Shown here: piece by piece, positions 51,856 to 59,279 of the stretch
Position numbering within the stretch: the first letter of the stretch is position 1
How the letters are laid out: the number at the start of each line of letters is the position of its first letter
NCBI GenBank assembly: GCA_964427415.1
Contig: CAYRUH010000002.1
Span: forward strand, 1 to 64,000
DNA: 64,000 nt
Reading direction: 5' to 3'
Source of the DNA: Lentisalinibacter sp964427415
Lineage (GTDB): Bacteria > Pseudomonadota > Gammaproteobacteria > Steroidobacterales > Woeseiaceae
The notes under the pieces: model-generated
What the model saw: only the letters and a program-made list of their open reading frames with translations
The model's database searches: none
What the model was told of the DNA's origin: nothing
Program-made: the position numbers and the translations under genes

Positions 51856-53826
51856 TTATTCGCGTTCCACATAGGTGGAGCGCGAAAAGGTCCGGATGTA
51901 CTCGTCCAGGATTTCCATGCCCTGCTTCGGGCGCAGCACGCCGGCATTGATCTTCTCGCGCACGAGCGCGCTCATGCGCCGTTCCAGGTCGTTGGCGAAA
52001 TACTGCACCTGGCCCAGGATTTCCTGTACCCGTGTGCCGGGGATCATCTTCTCCACCCAGTAATTGCCGGGCTCCTCGTCGTCCGCGTAGACGTGCGCTT
52101 CGGCGACCCGGCCGAACAGGTTGTGGGCGTCGCCCATGATGTCCTGATAGGCACCCATCAGGAACAGACCGATGTAATAGCGCTCGCCCGGGCGGACATC
52201 GTGCAGGGCCACGTAGGTCTTGTCCGCGTTGGCCGTGACATAGTGGTGGATCTTGCCGTCGGAGTCGCAGGTGAGGTCCACCAGCACGGCACGGCGCTCC
52301 GGCCGCTCGTCCAGCCGCGCCAGCGGCATCAGCGGGAACGTCTGGCCTATGGCCCAGTGGTCCAGGATGGACTGGAATACCGAGAAGTCGCACAGGTGCT
52401 GGTCCACCAGCGCTTCCTCTATCATGCCGAGCTCCGCCGGCGGCGGGTCCGGCTCGGCGGCGCGCAGCCCCTCGGCGATGAGGGCGCAGGCGCTCCAGAA
52501 CAGCCGTTCGATCAGTGCCTGCTGCTCCAGCGGCATGTAGCCCAGGCGAAAGCTGGCATCGGCGTCCCGGCGCACGTCCCGGCACTCGTGGTAAGCCTCG
52601 GTCAGCAAGGCCGGGCCGGCCTTGCCCTGCGCGGTGCGCCGGCGTAGCCGCTGCAATACGCGCCAGAGTTTCTGCACCAGCGTGTGATCCTCCTCACCGG
52701 GCCGGAAATCATCGGCGATCATGTCCTTGCCGTAGCTACCGAGGGTCTCCACCACCAATACAGAATGATGCGCCGTGATGGCGCGCCCACTCTCCGATAT
52801 GAGGGTGGGATGGGGCAGCGACTGTTCCTCGCAGACGTCGTGCACCGCGGAGATGACGGCGTTGGCGTATTCCTGCAGGCTGTAGGTGATGCCGCTCTCC
52901 TCGCCTTCGTCGTAGCGCACGCCGAGGCCGCCGCCCACGTCAATGTAGCGGATATCGATCCCGCGGCGAATTAACTTGGCGTAGACCTGGGTGATCTCCT
53001 TCACCGCACTGCGCAGCACCTGCACGTCGGAGACCTGGCTGCCCACGTGGAAGTGCAGCAGGGCGAATGCCTCCTCGCGGCCGCTCTCGCGCAGCCGCTC
53101 GAGCAGCGTCACCAGCTCCGGGATGGAGACGCCGAACTTCGAGCGGTCGCCGCCGGACTCCGCCCAGCGGCCTGCGCCGGCGGTGGTCAGGCGAACACGG
53201 ACGCCGAACGCGGGCACGGTGTCGCTGGCTGCGGTGAGCGCCATCCACTGCTCGAACTCGCCGAACTTTTCGATCACCGGGATGACATTCTTGCCGAGGC
53301 GCTGGCCCGCGTGGATCAGCGACAGCATGCTCTCGTCCTTCACGCCGTTGCAGATCAGCAGTGTCTCGTCACGGGTCAGGTGGGGCAGGGTGGCGACCAG
53401 CTCCGGCTTGGAGCCGCATTCGAGGCCCAGGCCGTAGGGTTCGCCGGCGTCCAGGACCTCCTCGACCACCTCATGCAGCTGGTTGACCTTTATCGGGTAG
53501 ACGCTGCGGTACTCGCCCTCATAGTCGTAGCGCTCGATGGCGCGGCGGAACGCTTCGTTGATGCGGCGCACGCGGGAGCGAAGCACATCCTGGAAGCGCA
53601 GCAACACCGGCGGCTGGATACCCCGTTTGGCGAGGTCGGCTACAACGTCCGCGATGCGGATGGCGATGCCGCTCTTCTCGTCCGGGCGCACGGCGGCATG
53701 GCCCGAGTCGTCGATCAGGAAAAACCCGTCGCCCCAGACCTCCACCCGGTAGAACTCGGCGGTGTCTTCGGTGGTCCAGGCCTCGGCGCTCCCGGGTAGC
53801 TGGCGCGCGTCGCTCTGCTCGCTCAT
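51856..53826 (-). CDS. speA: Biosynthetic arginine decarboxylase
   Basis: A 656-residue PLP enzyme of the alanine-racemase-fold SpeA family, converting arginine to agmatine. The PLP lysine lies in SVYPIKVNQ (Lys113), the GLGLECGSKPEL segment follows, and HFHVGSQVSD and YIDVGGGLGVRYDEG are the phosphate-binding region. Length matches the bacterial enzyme. The start is 9 bases after the stop of the deoxyhypusine-synthase-like gene, so both are co-transcribed. Confidence 0.96.
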   Translation of the reverse strand: MSEQSDARQLPGSAEAWTTEDTAEFYRVEVWGDGFFLIDDSGHAAVRPDEKSGIAIRIADVVADLAKRGIQPPVLLRFQDVLRSRVRRINEAFRRAIERYDYEGEYRSVYPIKVNQLHEVVEEVLDAGEPYGLGLECGSKPELVATLPHLTRDETLLICNGVKDESMLSLIHAGQRLGKNVIPVIEKFGEFEQWMALTAASDTVPAFGVRVRLTTAGAGRWAESGGDRSKFGVSIPELVTLLERLRESGREEAFALLHFHVGSQVSDVQVLRSAVKEITQVYAKLIRRGIDIRYIDVGGGLGVRYDEGEESGITYSLQEYANAVISAVHDVCEEQSLPHPTLISESGRAITAHHSVLVVETLGSYGKDMIADDFRPGEEDHTLVQKLWRVLQRLRRRTAQGKAGPALLTEAYHECRDVRRDADASFRLGYMPLEQQALIERLFWSACALIAEGLRAAEPDPPPAELGMIEEALVDQHLCDFSVFQSILDHWAIGQTFPLMPLARLDERPERRAVLVDLTCDSDGKIHHYVTANADKTYVALHDVRPGERYYIGLFLMGAYQDIMGDAHNLFGRVAEAHVYADDEEPGNYWVEKMIPGTRVQEILGQVQYFANDLERRMSALVREKINAGVLRPKQGMEILDEYIRTFSRSTYVERE

Positions 53827-53835
53827 CGGCGGTTC

Positions 53836-54807
53836 TCAGATACCGAGGACGCAGGCGAAGACGAGGGGCGCGACGATGGTGGCATCCGACTCGATGATGT
53901 ACTTCGGCGTGTCGGCCGAGAGCTTGCCCCAGGTGATCTTCTCGTTCGGGACCGCGCCTGAGTAGGAGCCGTAGCTCGTGGTGGAGTCGCTGATCTGGCA
54001 GAAGTAGCCCCAGCGCGGGATCTCGGCCTTGCCGAGATCCTGTTCGATCATCGGCACGACGCAGATCGGGAAGTCGCCGGCGATACCGCCGCCGATCTGG
54101 AAGAAGCCGATGGAGGCGTCCGTGCAGGTCTGCTGATACCAGCCGGCCAGCGCGATCATGTACTCGATGCCGCCCCGCACCGTGTGCACGTTGCCGACGT
54201 CGCCGTTGATGCAGTGGGAGGCGAAGATGTTGCCGAGCGTCGAATCCTCCCAGCCGGGCACGAACACGGGCAGGTCCCGCTTCGCCGCCTCCACCAGCCA
54301 GCTGTCCGCCGGGTCGATCTGGTAGTGCTCTTCCAGTTCGCCGGACAGGATCAGCCGGTACAGGAACTCGTGGGGGAAGTGCGACTCGGCGGCCTTGTCG
54401 GCCGTCTGCCATTGCTGCAGCACCGCGTGCTCGATGCGCCGGATGGCCTCGTCCTCGGGGATGCAGGTATCCGTCACCCGGTTCAAATGGCGCGCGAGCA
54501 GCCGCTCCTCGTCGTCCGGGGTCAGGTCCCGGTAGCCGGGGATGCGCACGTAGTGGTGGTGAGCCACCAGATTGAAGAGATCCTCCTCCAGGTTGGCGCC
54601 GGTGCAACAGATGGCGTGGACCTTGTCCTTGCGGATCATCTCGGCGAGCGACAGGCCGAGCTCGCCGGTGCTCATCGCGCCCGCGAGCGTCATGAACATC
54701 TTGCCGCCGGTATCGAGATGGCGGCGATAGCCGTCGGCGGCGTCTACGAGTGCGGCGCTGTTGAAGTGGCGGAAATGATGATGGACGAAGTCCGTGATGG
54801 CAGTCAT
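53836..54807 (-). CDS. Deoxyhypusine synthase-family protein (putative polyamine enzyme)
   Basis: A 323-residue protein of the deoxyhypusine synthase fold. MTAITDFVHHHFRHFNSAAL has GGAGG upstream. Visible family features are the NAD-binding GGKMFMTLAGAMSTGELG, CTGANLEEDLFN, FFQIGGGIAGDFPIC, and the lysine in ITWGKLSADTPKYIIESDAT, near the position of the catalytic lysine of eukaryotic enzymes. Bacteria lack eIF5A, so the usual protein substrate is absent. Bacterial homologues have been linked to homospermidine or other polyamine synthesis. Co-transcription with speA favours a polyamine step using agmatine or putrescine; this is inference. Confidence 0.85.
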   Translation of the reverse strand: MTAITDFVHHHFRHFNSAALVDAADGYRRHLDTGGKMFMTLAGAMSTGELGLSLAEMIRKDKVHAICCTGANLEEDLFNLVAHHHYVRIPGYRDLTPDDEERLLARHLNRVTDTCIPEDEAIRRIEHAVLQQWQTADKAAESHFPHEFLYRLILSGELEEHYQIDPADSWLVEAAKRDLPVFVPGWEDSTLGNIFASHCINGDVGNVHTVRGGIEYMIALAGWYQQTCTDASIGFFQIGGGIAGDFPICVVPMIEQDLGKAEIPRWGYFCQISDSTTSYGSYSGAVPNEKITWGKLSADTPKYIIESDATIVAPLVFACVLGI

Positions 54808-54939
54808 TGCGGGGACCTCCGGATGGCGTGGGCGTCCGGCGCCCCTGGCCCCACCAGGGGTCCGCCGGGACGCGGAGAATAGGGCCAAAGTCCCATGCTA
54901 ACAAGCGAAAGATTTCGTCGCAGCGCGTGGTAAGCCGGA

Positions 54940-55953
54940 CTACCAGGGCTCGGTCCACCGCAGAGGCTCCTCGTCCATGAGGGCGGCCTGCTCGCGGAGC
55001 GCGAGGATGTGTTCGCCCCAGTAGCGCTGGGTGTTGAACCAGGGGAAGGCGACGCGGAAAGCCGGGTCTTCCCAGCGGCGGGCGAGCCACGCGGCATAGT
55101 GCATGATGCGCAGTGTCCTGAGTGCCTCGATCAGGCGCAGCTCCCGCGCCTCGAACGGCCGGAACTCCGTGTAGCCGGCCAGCAGCTCGGCGAGCTGGGG
55201 CGTCTGCTCGTCCCGGTCACCGGAAAGGAACATCCAGAGATCCTGCACGGCGGGACCCATGCGCGCGTCGTCCAGGTCGACGATGTGTACCTGATCCCCC
55301 CGCACCAGCAGGTTGCTCGGATGCAGGTCGCCGTGCAGCCGCAGATGGCGCACGTCGCCAGCGGCCTCGAAGCAGTGCTCGGCGCGGATCAGGAGGTCGG
55401 CGCTCAGCGTCTCGTAGGAGGTGGCGAGTTCGTCCGGGATGAAGTTCTCGTCGAGGAGGAACTCCCGCGATGTGTCGCCGAAGCTCTGGATATCCAGCGT
55501 GGGTCGGTGCGCAAAGGCCTGCCGCGCGCCGCAGTTGTGCAGCCGCGCTGTAAACCGGCCGATCTGGCGCAACAGGCGCGCATCGTCCAGCTCCGCCGCG
55601 TGACCGCCGTGGCGCCGGTAGACGGCGAGCCGGAATCCGCCGATGTGGTGCAGGGTCCGGCCCTCGATCGAGATCGGTGCCACCACCGGGATCTCGGCAT
55701 CCGCCAGCTCCTGTGCGAACGAATGCTCCTCGAGGATGGCCTCGTCGCTCCAGCGCCCCGGACGGTAGTACTTGGCAACCAGCGGCGGGCTGTCGTCGAT
55801 GCCCACCTGATAGACCCGGTTTTCGTAGCTGTTCAGCGCCAGCAGGCGGCCGTCGGTCAGGAAGCCGAGTGCCTCGATGGAGTCGAGGATGTCGGCGGGT
55901 CCGAGCTGGCGGAAAGCCAGCGTGTCGTCTGCATCGTCTGCCGGCATGGCCAT
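54940..55953 (-). CDS. srkA: Stress response kinase SrkA (YihE-like)
   Basis: A 337-residue Ser/Thr kinase of the APH fold. The catalytic HGDLHPSNLLV and the metal-binding HIVDLDDARMGPAVQDLWMFL are present, along with SYENRVYQVGI and LVAKYYRPGRWS near the N-terminus, which match SrkA. In E. coli this kinase counters MazEF-type stress-induced death. The start at MAMPADDADD is at 55953; no clear ribosome site precedes it. It is divergent from the hydrolase gene. Confidence 0.92.
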   Translation of the reverse strand: MAMPADDADDTLAFRQLGPADILDSIEALGFLTDGRLLALNSYENRVYQVGIDDSPPLVAKYYRPGRWSDEAILEEHSFAQELADAEIPVVAPISIEGRTLHHIGGFRLAVYRRHGGHAAELDDARLLRQIGRFTARLHNCGARQAFAHRPTLDIQSFGDTSREFLLDENFIPDELATSYETLSADLLIRAEHCFEAAGDVRHLRLHGDLHPSNLLVRGDQVHIVDLDDARMGPAVQDLWMFLSGDRDEQTPQLAELLAGYTEFRPFEARELRLIEALRTLRIMHYAAWLARRWEDPAFRVAFPWFNTQRYWGEHILALREQAALMDEEPLRWTEPW

Positions 55954-56040
55954 GCGGCAGTGTAGCACCACGCTGTGGGCTGGCAGCCCCTCCGGCCATT
56001 GGTTACTCTTCATCGCCGTCTGTAACGGAGAGAGCCGCCC

Positions 56041-56931
56041 ATGCCGAGAGCCAGCGCCAACGGAGTCGAGATCGAGTACGACGAGTTCGGGTCGCCCGAT
56101 GCCCCGGCCATACTGCTCGTCATGGGGCTCGGCATGCAGCTGCTGGCCTGGCGCGAACCTTTCTGCCGGATGCTCGCCGATGCGGGCTACCGGGTCATCC
56201 GCTACGACAACCGCGACACCGGGCTCTCGACCCGTTTCGGCCACCTGCGCACCCCGGCCATTCCGACGGTGGTATTCCGCGGACTGCTGGGGATGCGTCA
56301 GAAAGTGCCCTACACGCTCGCCGACATGGCGCAGGACGCCGTCGGCCTCATGGACGCGCTGGATATCGAGCGCTCCCACGTGGTGGGTGTATCCATGGGC
56401 GGCATGATCGGCCAGATTCTCGCAGCCAAGCATGCCGAGCGGGTGCAGTCGCTGACCTCCATCATGTCCACCAGCGGCCACCGCTCGCTGCCGCGGCCGC
56501 GCAGGGAAGTGCGACAGCACATCTTCCAGGCCCGGCCGGCGGAGGCCAGCCGCGAGGAAGTGGTGGCCCATGCCGTGCGCACCATCCAGCTGATCGGCAG
56601 CCCCCGCTATCCGGTGGAGCCGGATACCATACGGACCCATGCCGAGGAGGCCTATGATCGTGCGTACTATCCCGACGGCATCCTGCGCCACGTGGGCGCG
56701 ATCATCGCCGACGGCAATCGGCGCGGGCGACTGCGGGCCATCCGCCGGCCCAGCCTGGTGATCCACGGCACCGACGACCCGCTGGTGCCGGTGGAGGGCG
56801 GCATGGACACCGCGGAGCATATCCCGGGGGCGCGCCTGGAACTGATCCCGGGCATGGGCCACAACCTGCCCGAAGGCCTCTACGACCAGCTCACGGACCT
56901 GATCACCACCCACGCCCGAAAGTCCACCTGA
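56041..56931 (+). CDS. Alpha/beta hydrolase
   Basis: A 296-residue alpha/beta hydrolase with the nucleophile elbow GVSMGGMIG (Ser near residue 120), the acid Asp in HGTDDPLVP and the catalytic His in GMGHNLPEG, in the right order. It begins MPRASANGVEIEYDEFG after a GGAGAG ribosome site. The substrate is unknown; homologues include esterases and lactonases. It is followed immediately by REP-like repeats. Confidence 0.88.
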   Translation: MPRASANGVEIEYDEFGSPDAPAILLVMGLGMQLLAWREPFCRMLADAGYRVIRYDNRDTGLSTRFGHLRTPAIPTVVFRGLLGMRQKVPYTLADMAQDAVGLMDALDIERSHVVGVSMGGMIGQILAAKHAERVQSLTSIMSTSGHRSLPRPRREVRQHIFQARPAEASREEVVAHAVRTIQLIGSPRYPVEPDTIRTHAEEAYDRAYYPDGILRHVGAIIADGNRRGRLRAIRRPSLVIHGTDDPLVPVEGGMDTAEHIPGARLELIPGMGHNLPEGLYDQLTDLITTHARKST

Positions 56932-56936
56932 TCAAT

Positions 56937-57070
56937 GTAGGGCCTTATCAATGTAAGGGCCTTCAGGCCCGATTGAATAATGAATCGGGGCTAAAGCCCC
57001 TCCTACAGACACCCAGGTAGGAGCGCCTTCAGGCGCGATACCGATCGGGCCTGAAGGCCCTACCTGGGTG
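56937..57070. repeat. Cluster of REP-like palindromic units
   Basis: Four full units and one fragment of the 20-23-nt family occur here: a fragment at 56937-56946, then 56953-56973 (forward), 56984-57006 (inverted), 57017-57039 (forward) and 57044-57063 (inverted). The last two are enclosed in a larger palindrome, cacccaggtag (57010-57020) against ctacctgggtg (57060-57070). The outermost copy overlaps the last codons and stop of the ArsR-family gene. It separates the hydrolase from the repressor gene. Confidence 0.75.
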
Positions 57071-57416
57071 AGGTGTCGGTGACGCAGTAGATGTCGTGCA
57101 GCAGATTGATCATCTCCGTGGCCGGGCCCGGGACCAGCGAATAGTAGATGCTCTGGGCGTCCCGGCGGGTGTTCACCAGGCCCTCGCGGCGCAGTATGCC
57201 CAGTTGCTGCGACAGCCCGGACTGGCTCATCGGGATGCGGTCGTTCAGCTGACCGACGGTCATCTCGCCGGCGGCGAGGGTGCAGAGGATCATCAGCCGA
57301 TTCTCGTTCGACAGCGCCTTCATGAGCTGGGCGGCCTCTCCCGCGTGCTCGTGGATTTCCGAGAAATCGCGCTCGGCAGCGGCCCGCGCGGGCACGTCTA
57401 CGGATTTCGACGGCAT
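57060..57416 (-). CDS. ArsR-family sulfur-responsive repressor (BigR/SqrR-like)
   Basis: A 118-residue winged-helix repressor. The recognition helix region is SQSGLSQQLGILRREGLVNTRR and the wing QSIYYSL. Cys45 (in LMILCTLA) and Cys111 (in DIYCVTD) lie 66 residues apart, the same spacing as the redox-active Cys pair of BigR, which forms a disulfide or tetrasulfide when persulfides are present. It is divergent from the persulfide dioxygenase gene and likely represses both. Its TAG stop lies inside a REP-like unit. Confidence 0.88.
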   Translation of the reverse strand: MPSKSVDVPARAAAERDFSEIHEHAGEAAQLMKALSNENRLMILCTLAAGEMTVGQLNDRIPMSQSGLSQQLGILRREGLVNTRRDAQSIYYSLVPGPATEMINLLHDIYCVTDTSPR

Positions 57417-57449
57417 AGCCTGGTCCCCTGCGATTCCGTGATAACCAGG

Positions 57450-57485
57450 ATTTTATATTGAAAAATTATAATATACAAATATAAT
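57450..57485. promoter_or_regulatory. Divergent promoters and probable repressor operator
   Basis: This AT-rich block between the repressor and dioxygenase genes is unlike the surrounding high-GC DNA. On the plus strand TTGAAA (57458-57463) and TATAAT (57480-57485) are 16 bases apart, an almost ideal sigma-70 promoter. On the minus strand TTGTAT (57478-57473) and TAAAAT (57455-57450) are 17 bases apart. The two promoters overlap, so one bound repressor would block both. The exact operator is not identified. Confidence 0.65.
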
Positions 57486-57513
57486 GTCCGGTATGAATAG
57501 CGGAGCTGGTCCC

Positions 57514-58395
57514 GTGAGCACCCCGACAGTCGATACTTTTTACCACGAAGACACCCATACGTTCTCCTATGTGGTGTCCGATCCGAGCACGCGGCAGGCG
57601 GCGGTCATCGACCCGGTGCTGGATTACTGCCCGCATGCCGGGCGCATGTCGAGGGAGTCGGCGGATGCGCTGCTGGCCCTCGTCGAGCAGGAAGGCCTCC
57701 GGATCGCCTGGATCCTGGAGACTCACGCCCACGCCGATCACGTGACGGCGGCGGAATATCTGCAGGAGCGAACCGGTGCCCCGATCGGCATCGGCGCCGG
57801 CATCCGCGAGGTGCAGGAGACCTTCCGCGCTACTTTCAACCTGGGGTCCGACTTCCCCTGTGACGGTTCCCAGTTCGACCGCCTGTTCGCCGACGGCGAC
57901 GCCTTCGCCATCGGCGAGCTGCCCGTGTGCGTGCTGGCCGTGCCGGGCCACACCGATGACAGCATCGCCTACCGGGTCGGCGAGAACACCGTGTTTGTCG
58001 GCGACACGCTGTTCCGGCCTGACTACGGTAGTGCCCGCTGCGACTTCCCGGGCGGGGATGCCGGTCGGCTCTACGATTCCGTCCGGCGGCTGTTCGGACT
58101 GCCACCCGAGAGCCGCCTGTATCTCTGCCACGACTATCCGGCCGAGGCCGCCGAGCCGCGCTCGGTGACCACCGTGGCCGAGCAACGCGAGCATAACCGC
58201 CACCTGCGCGATGGAGTGTCGCGGGAGGAATTCGTACGCATGCGGGAGGAGCGCGACGCGGGGCTGGGCCTGCCGCGCCTGATCATCCCGGCCATCCAGA
58301 TCAATATCCGGGCCGGCCGCCTGCCGCTGGCGGAAGGCAATGGCGTCTCCTATCTCAAGATTCCCGTCGATGCTTTCCCAGGGGGTGGGAAATGA
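57514..58395 (+). CDS. Persulfide dioxygenase-type MBL-fold hydrolase (Blh/ETHE1-like)
   Basis: A 293-residue metallo-beta-lactamase-fold protein. Metal ligands: THAHADH (three His and Asp), the later His in VPGHTDDS, Asp in FVGDTLF and His in LCHDYPAE, as in ETHE1 persulfide dioxygenases that oxidise glutathione persulfide to sulfite. GTG 57514 is used because GGAG lies 8 bases before it and because an upstream ATG at 57484 falls inside the probable -10 element; ATG 57493 would be at the transcription start. It heads a five-gene operon and its stop overlaps the next gene. Confidence 0.9.
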   Translation: MSTPTVDTFYHEDTHTFSYVVSDPSTRQAAVIDPVLDYCPHAGRMSRESADALLALVEQEGLRIAWILETHAHADHVTAAEYLQERTGAPIGIGAGIREVQETFRATFNLGSDFPCDGSQFDRLFADGDAFAIGELPVCVLAVPGHTDDSIAYRVGENTVFVGDTLFRPDYGSARCDFPGGDAGRLYDSVRRLFGLPPESRLYLCHDYPAEAAEPRSVTTVAEQREHNRHLRDGVSREEFVRMREERDAGLGLPRLIIPAIQINIRAGRLPLAEGNGVSYLKIPVDAFPGGGK

Positions 58396-59279
58396 CTCAT
58401 ATCATCGTACTCGGTGCCGGTCTCGGCGGCATCACCCAGGCCTACGAACTCAGACAGGCCCTGTCCGACAAGGCCCGCATCACGGTGGTGAGCGACCTGC
58501 CTTACTTCGAGTTCACCGTCTCGAATCCGCGGGTGGCCGTGGGCTGGCGGGAGCCGTCGGACATGCGCATGGACCTGGCCGCCGCGCTGGGCCGCAATGG
58601 CCTGAACTTCATCGGCAAGGCGGCGGCGAAGGTCCGTCCCGAGCAGAACCGGATCGAGCTGGCCGACGGCGAGAACGTCGACTACGACTATCTGGTGATC
58701 GCCACCGGGTCGGCGCCGGCCTCCGACGAGATACCCGGCCTCGGACCCCACGGCGGCTGCACCCGGTCGGTGTGCAAGACTGATCACGCCCGCCAGGCCA
58801 TGGACGACTTCGAGAAGCTGGTGGCGGACCCGGGCTCCGTCGTGGTCATCGACGACTATCAGCGAAACCCCGCTTATCCCAACGTCTACGCCATCGGCGT
58901 CTGCGTCGCCATCCCGCCGGTGGGGCCCACCACCGTGCCGCTGGGCGCGCCGAAGACCGGCTACATGATCGAGTCCATGGCGACGGCTGCCACCCACAAC
59001 ACCGCCGACGCCGTTACCGGCCGGGAGCCGAGCCACCGGGCCACCTGGAATGCGGTCTGTCTGGCGGATTCCGGCGACCGCGGCGTGGCCTTCGTGGCGC
59101 TGCCCCGGATCCCGCTGCGCAACAGCAACTGGTCCGGCGACGGCAAGTGGGTGCATCTCGCCAGGGTGGCTTTCGAGAAATATTTCCTGCGCAAGGTACG
59201 CCGCGGCCAGACCGAGCCCGTCTATGAACCGCTCGTGATGGGTTTGCTCGGCGTCGACAAGCTGAGGCAGCCCTCATGA
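58392..59279 (+). CDS. Sulfide:quinone oxidoreductase-like protein with internal deletion
   Basis: A 295-residue FAD protein whose N- and C-terminal parts match sulfide:quinone reductases/flavocytochrome c dehydrogenases (normal length about 400-430). The FAD loop IIVLGAGLGGITQAY, ATGSAPA, the Cys in SVCKTDHA, and CVAIPPVGPTTVPLGAPKTG with TGYMIESM are retained. Around residues 148-153 (base about 58833) the sequence jumps from DPGSVVV straight to IDDYQRNPAYPNVYAIG, omitting roughly 120-130 residues that include the second dinucleotide domain and the usual catalytic Cys. Frame is kept. Function is therefore doubtful. It overlaps both neighbours by 4 bases. Confidence 0.75.
   Translation: MTHIIVLGAGLGGITQAYELRQALSDKARITVVSDLPYFEFTVSNPRVAVGWREPSDMRMDLAAALGRNGLNFIGKAAAKVRPEQNRIELADGENVDYDYLVIATGSAPASDEIPGLGPHGGCTRSVCKTDHARQAMDDFEKLVADPGSVVVIDDYQRNPAYPNVYAIGVCVAIPPVGPTTVPLGAPKTGYMIESMATAATHNTADAVTGREPSHRATWNAVCLADSGDRGVAFVALPRIPLRNSNWSGDGKWVHLARVAFEKYFLRKVRRGQTEPVYEPLVMGLLGVDKLRQPS

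Noticed and set aside
53836..54807. True deoxyhypusine synthase acting on eIF5A
   Set aside because: Bacterial genome context with no eIF5A; location beside speA favours a polyamine role.
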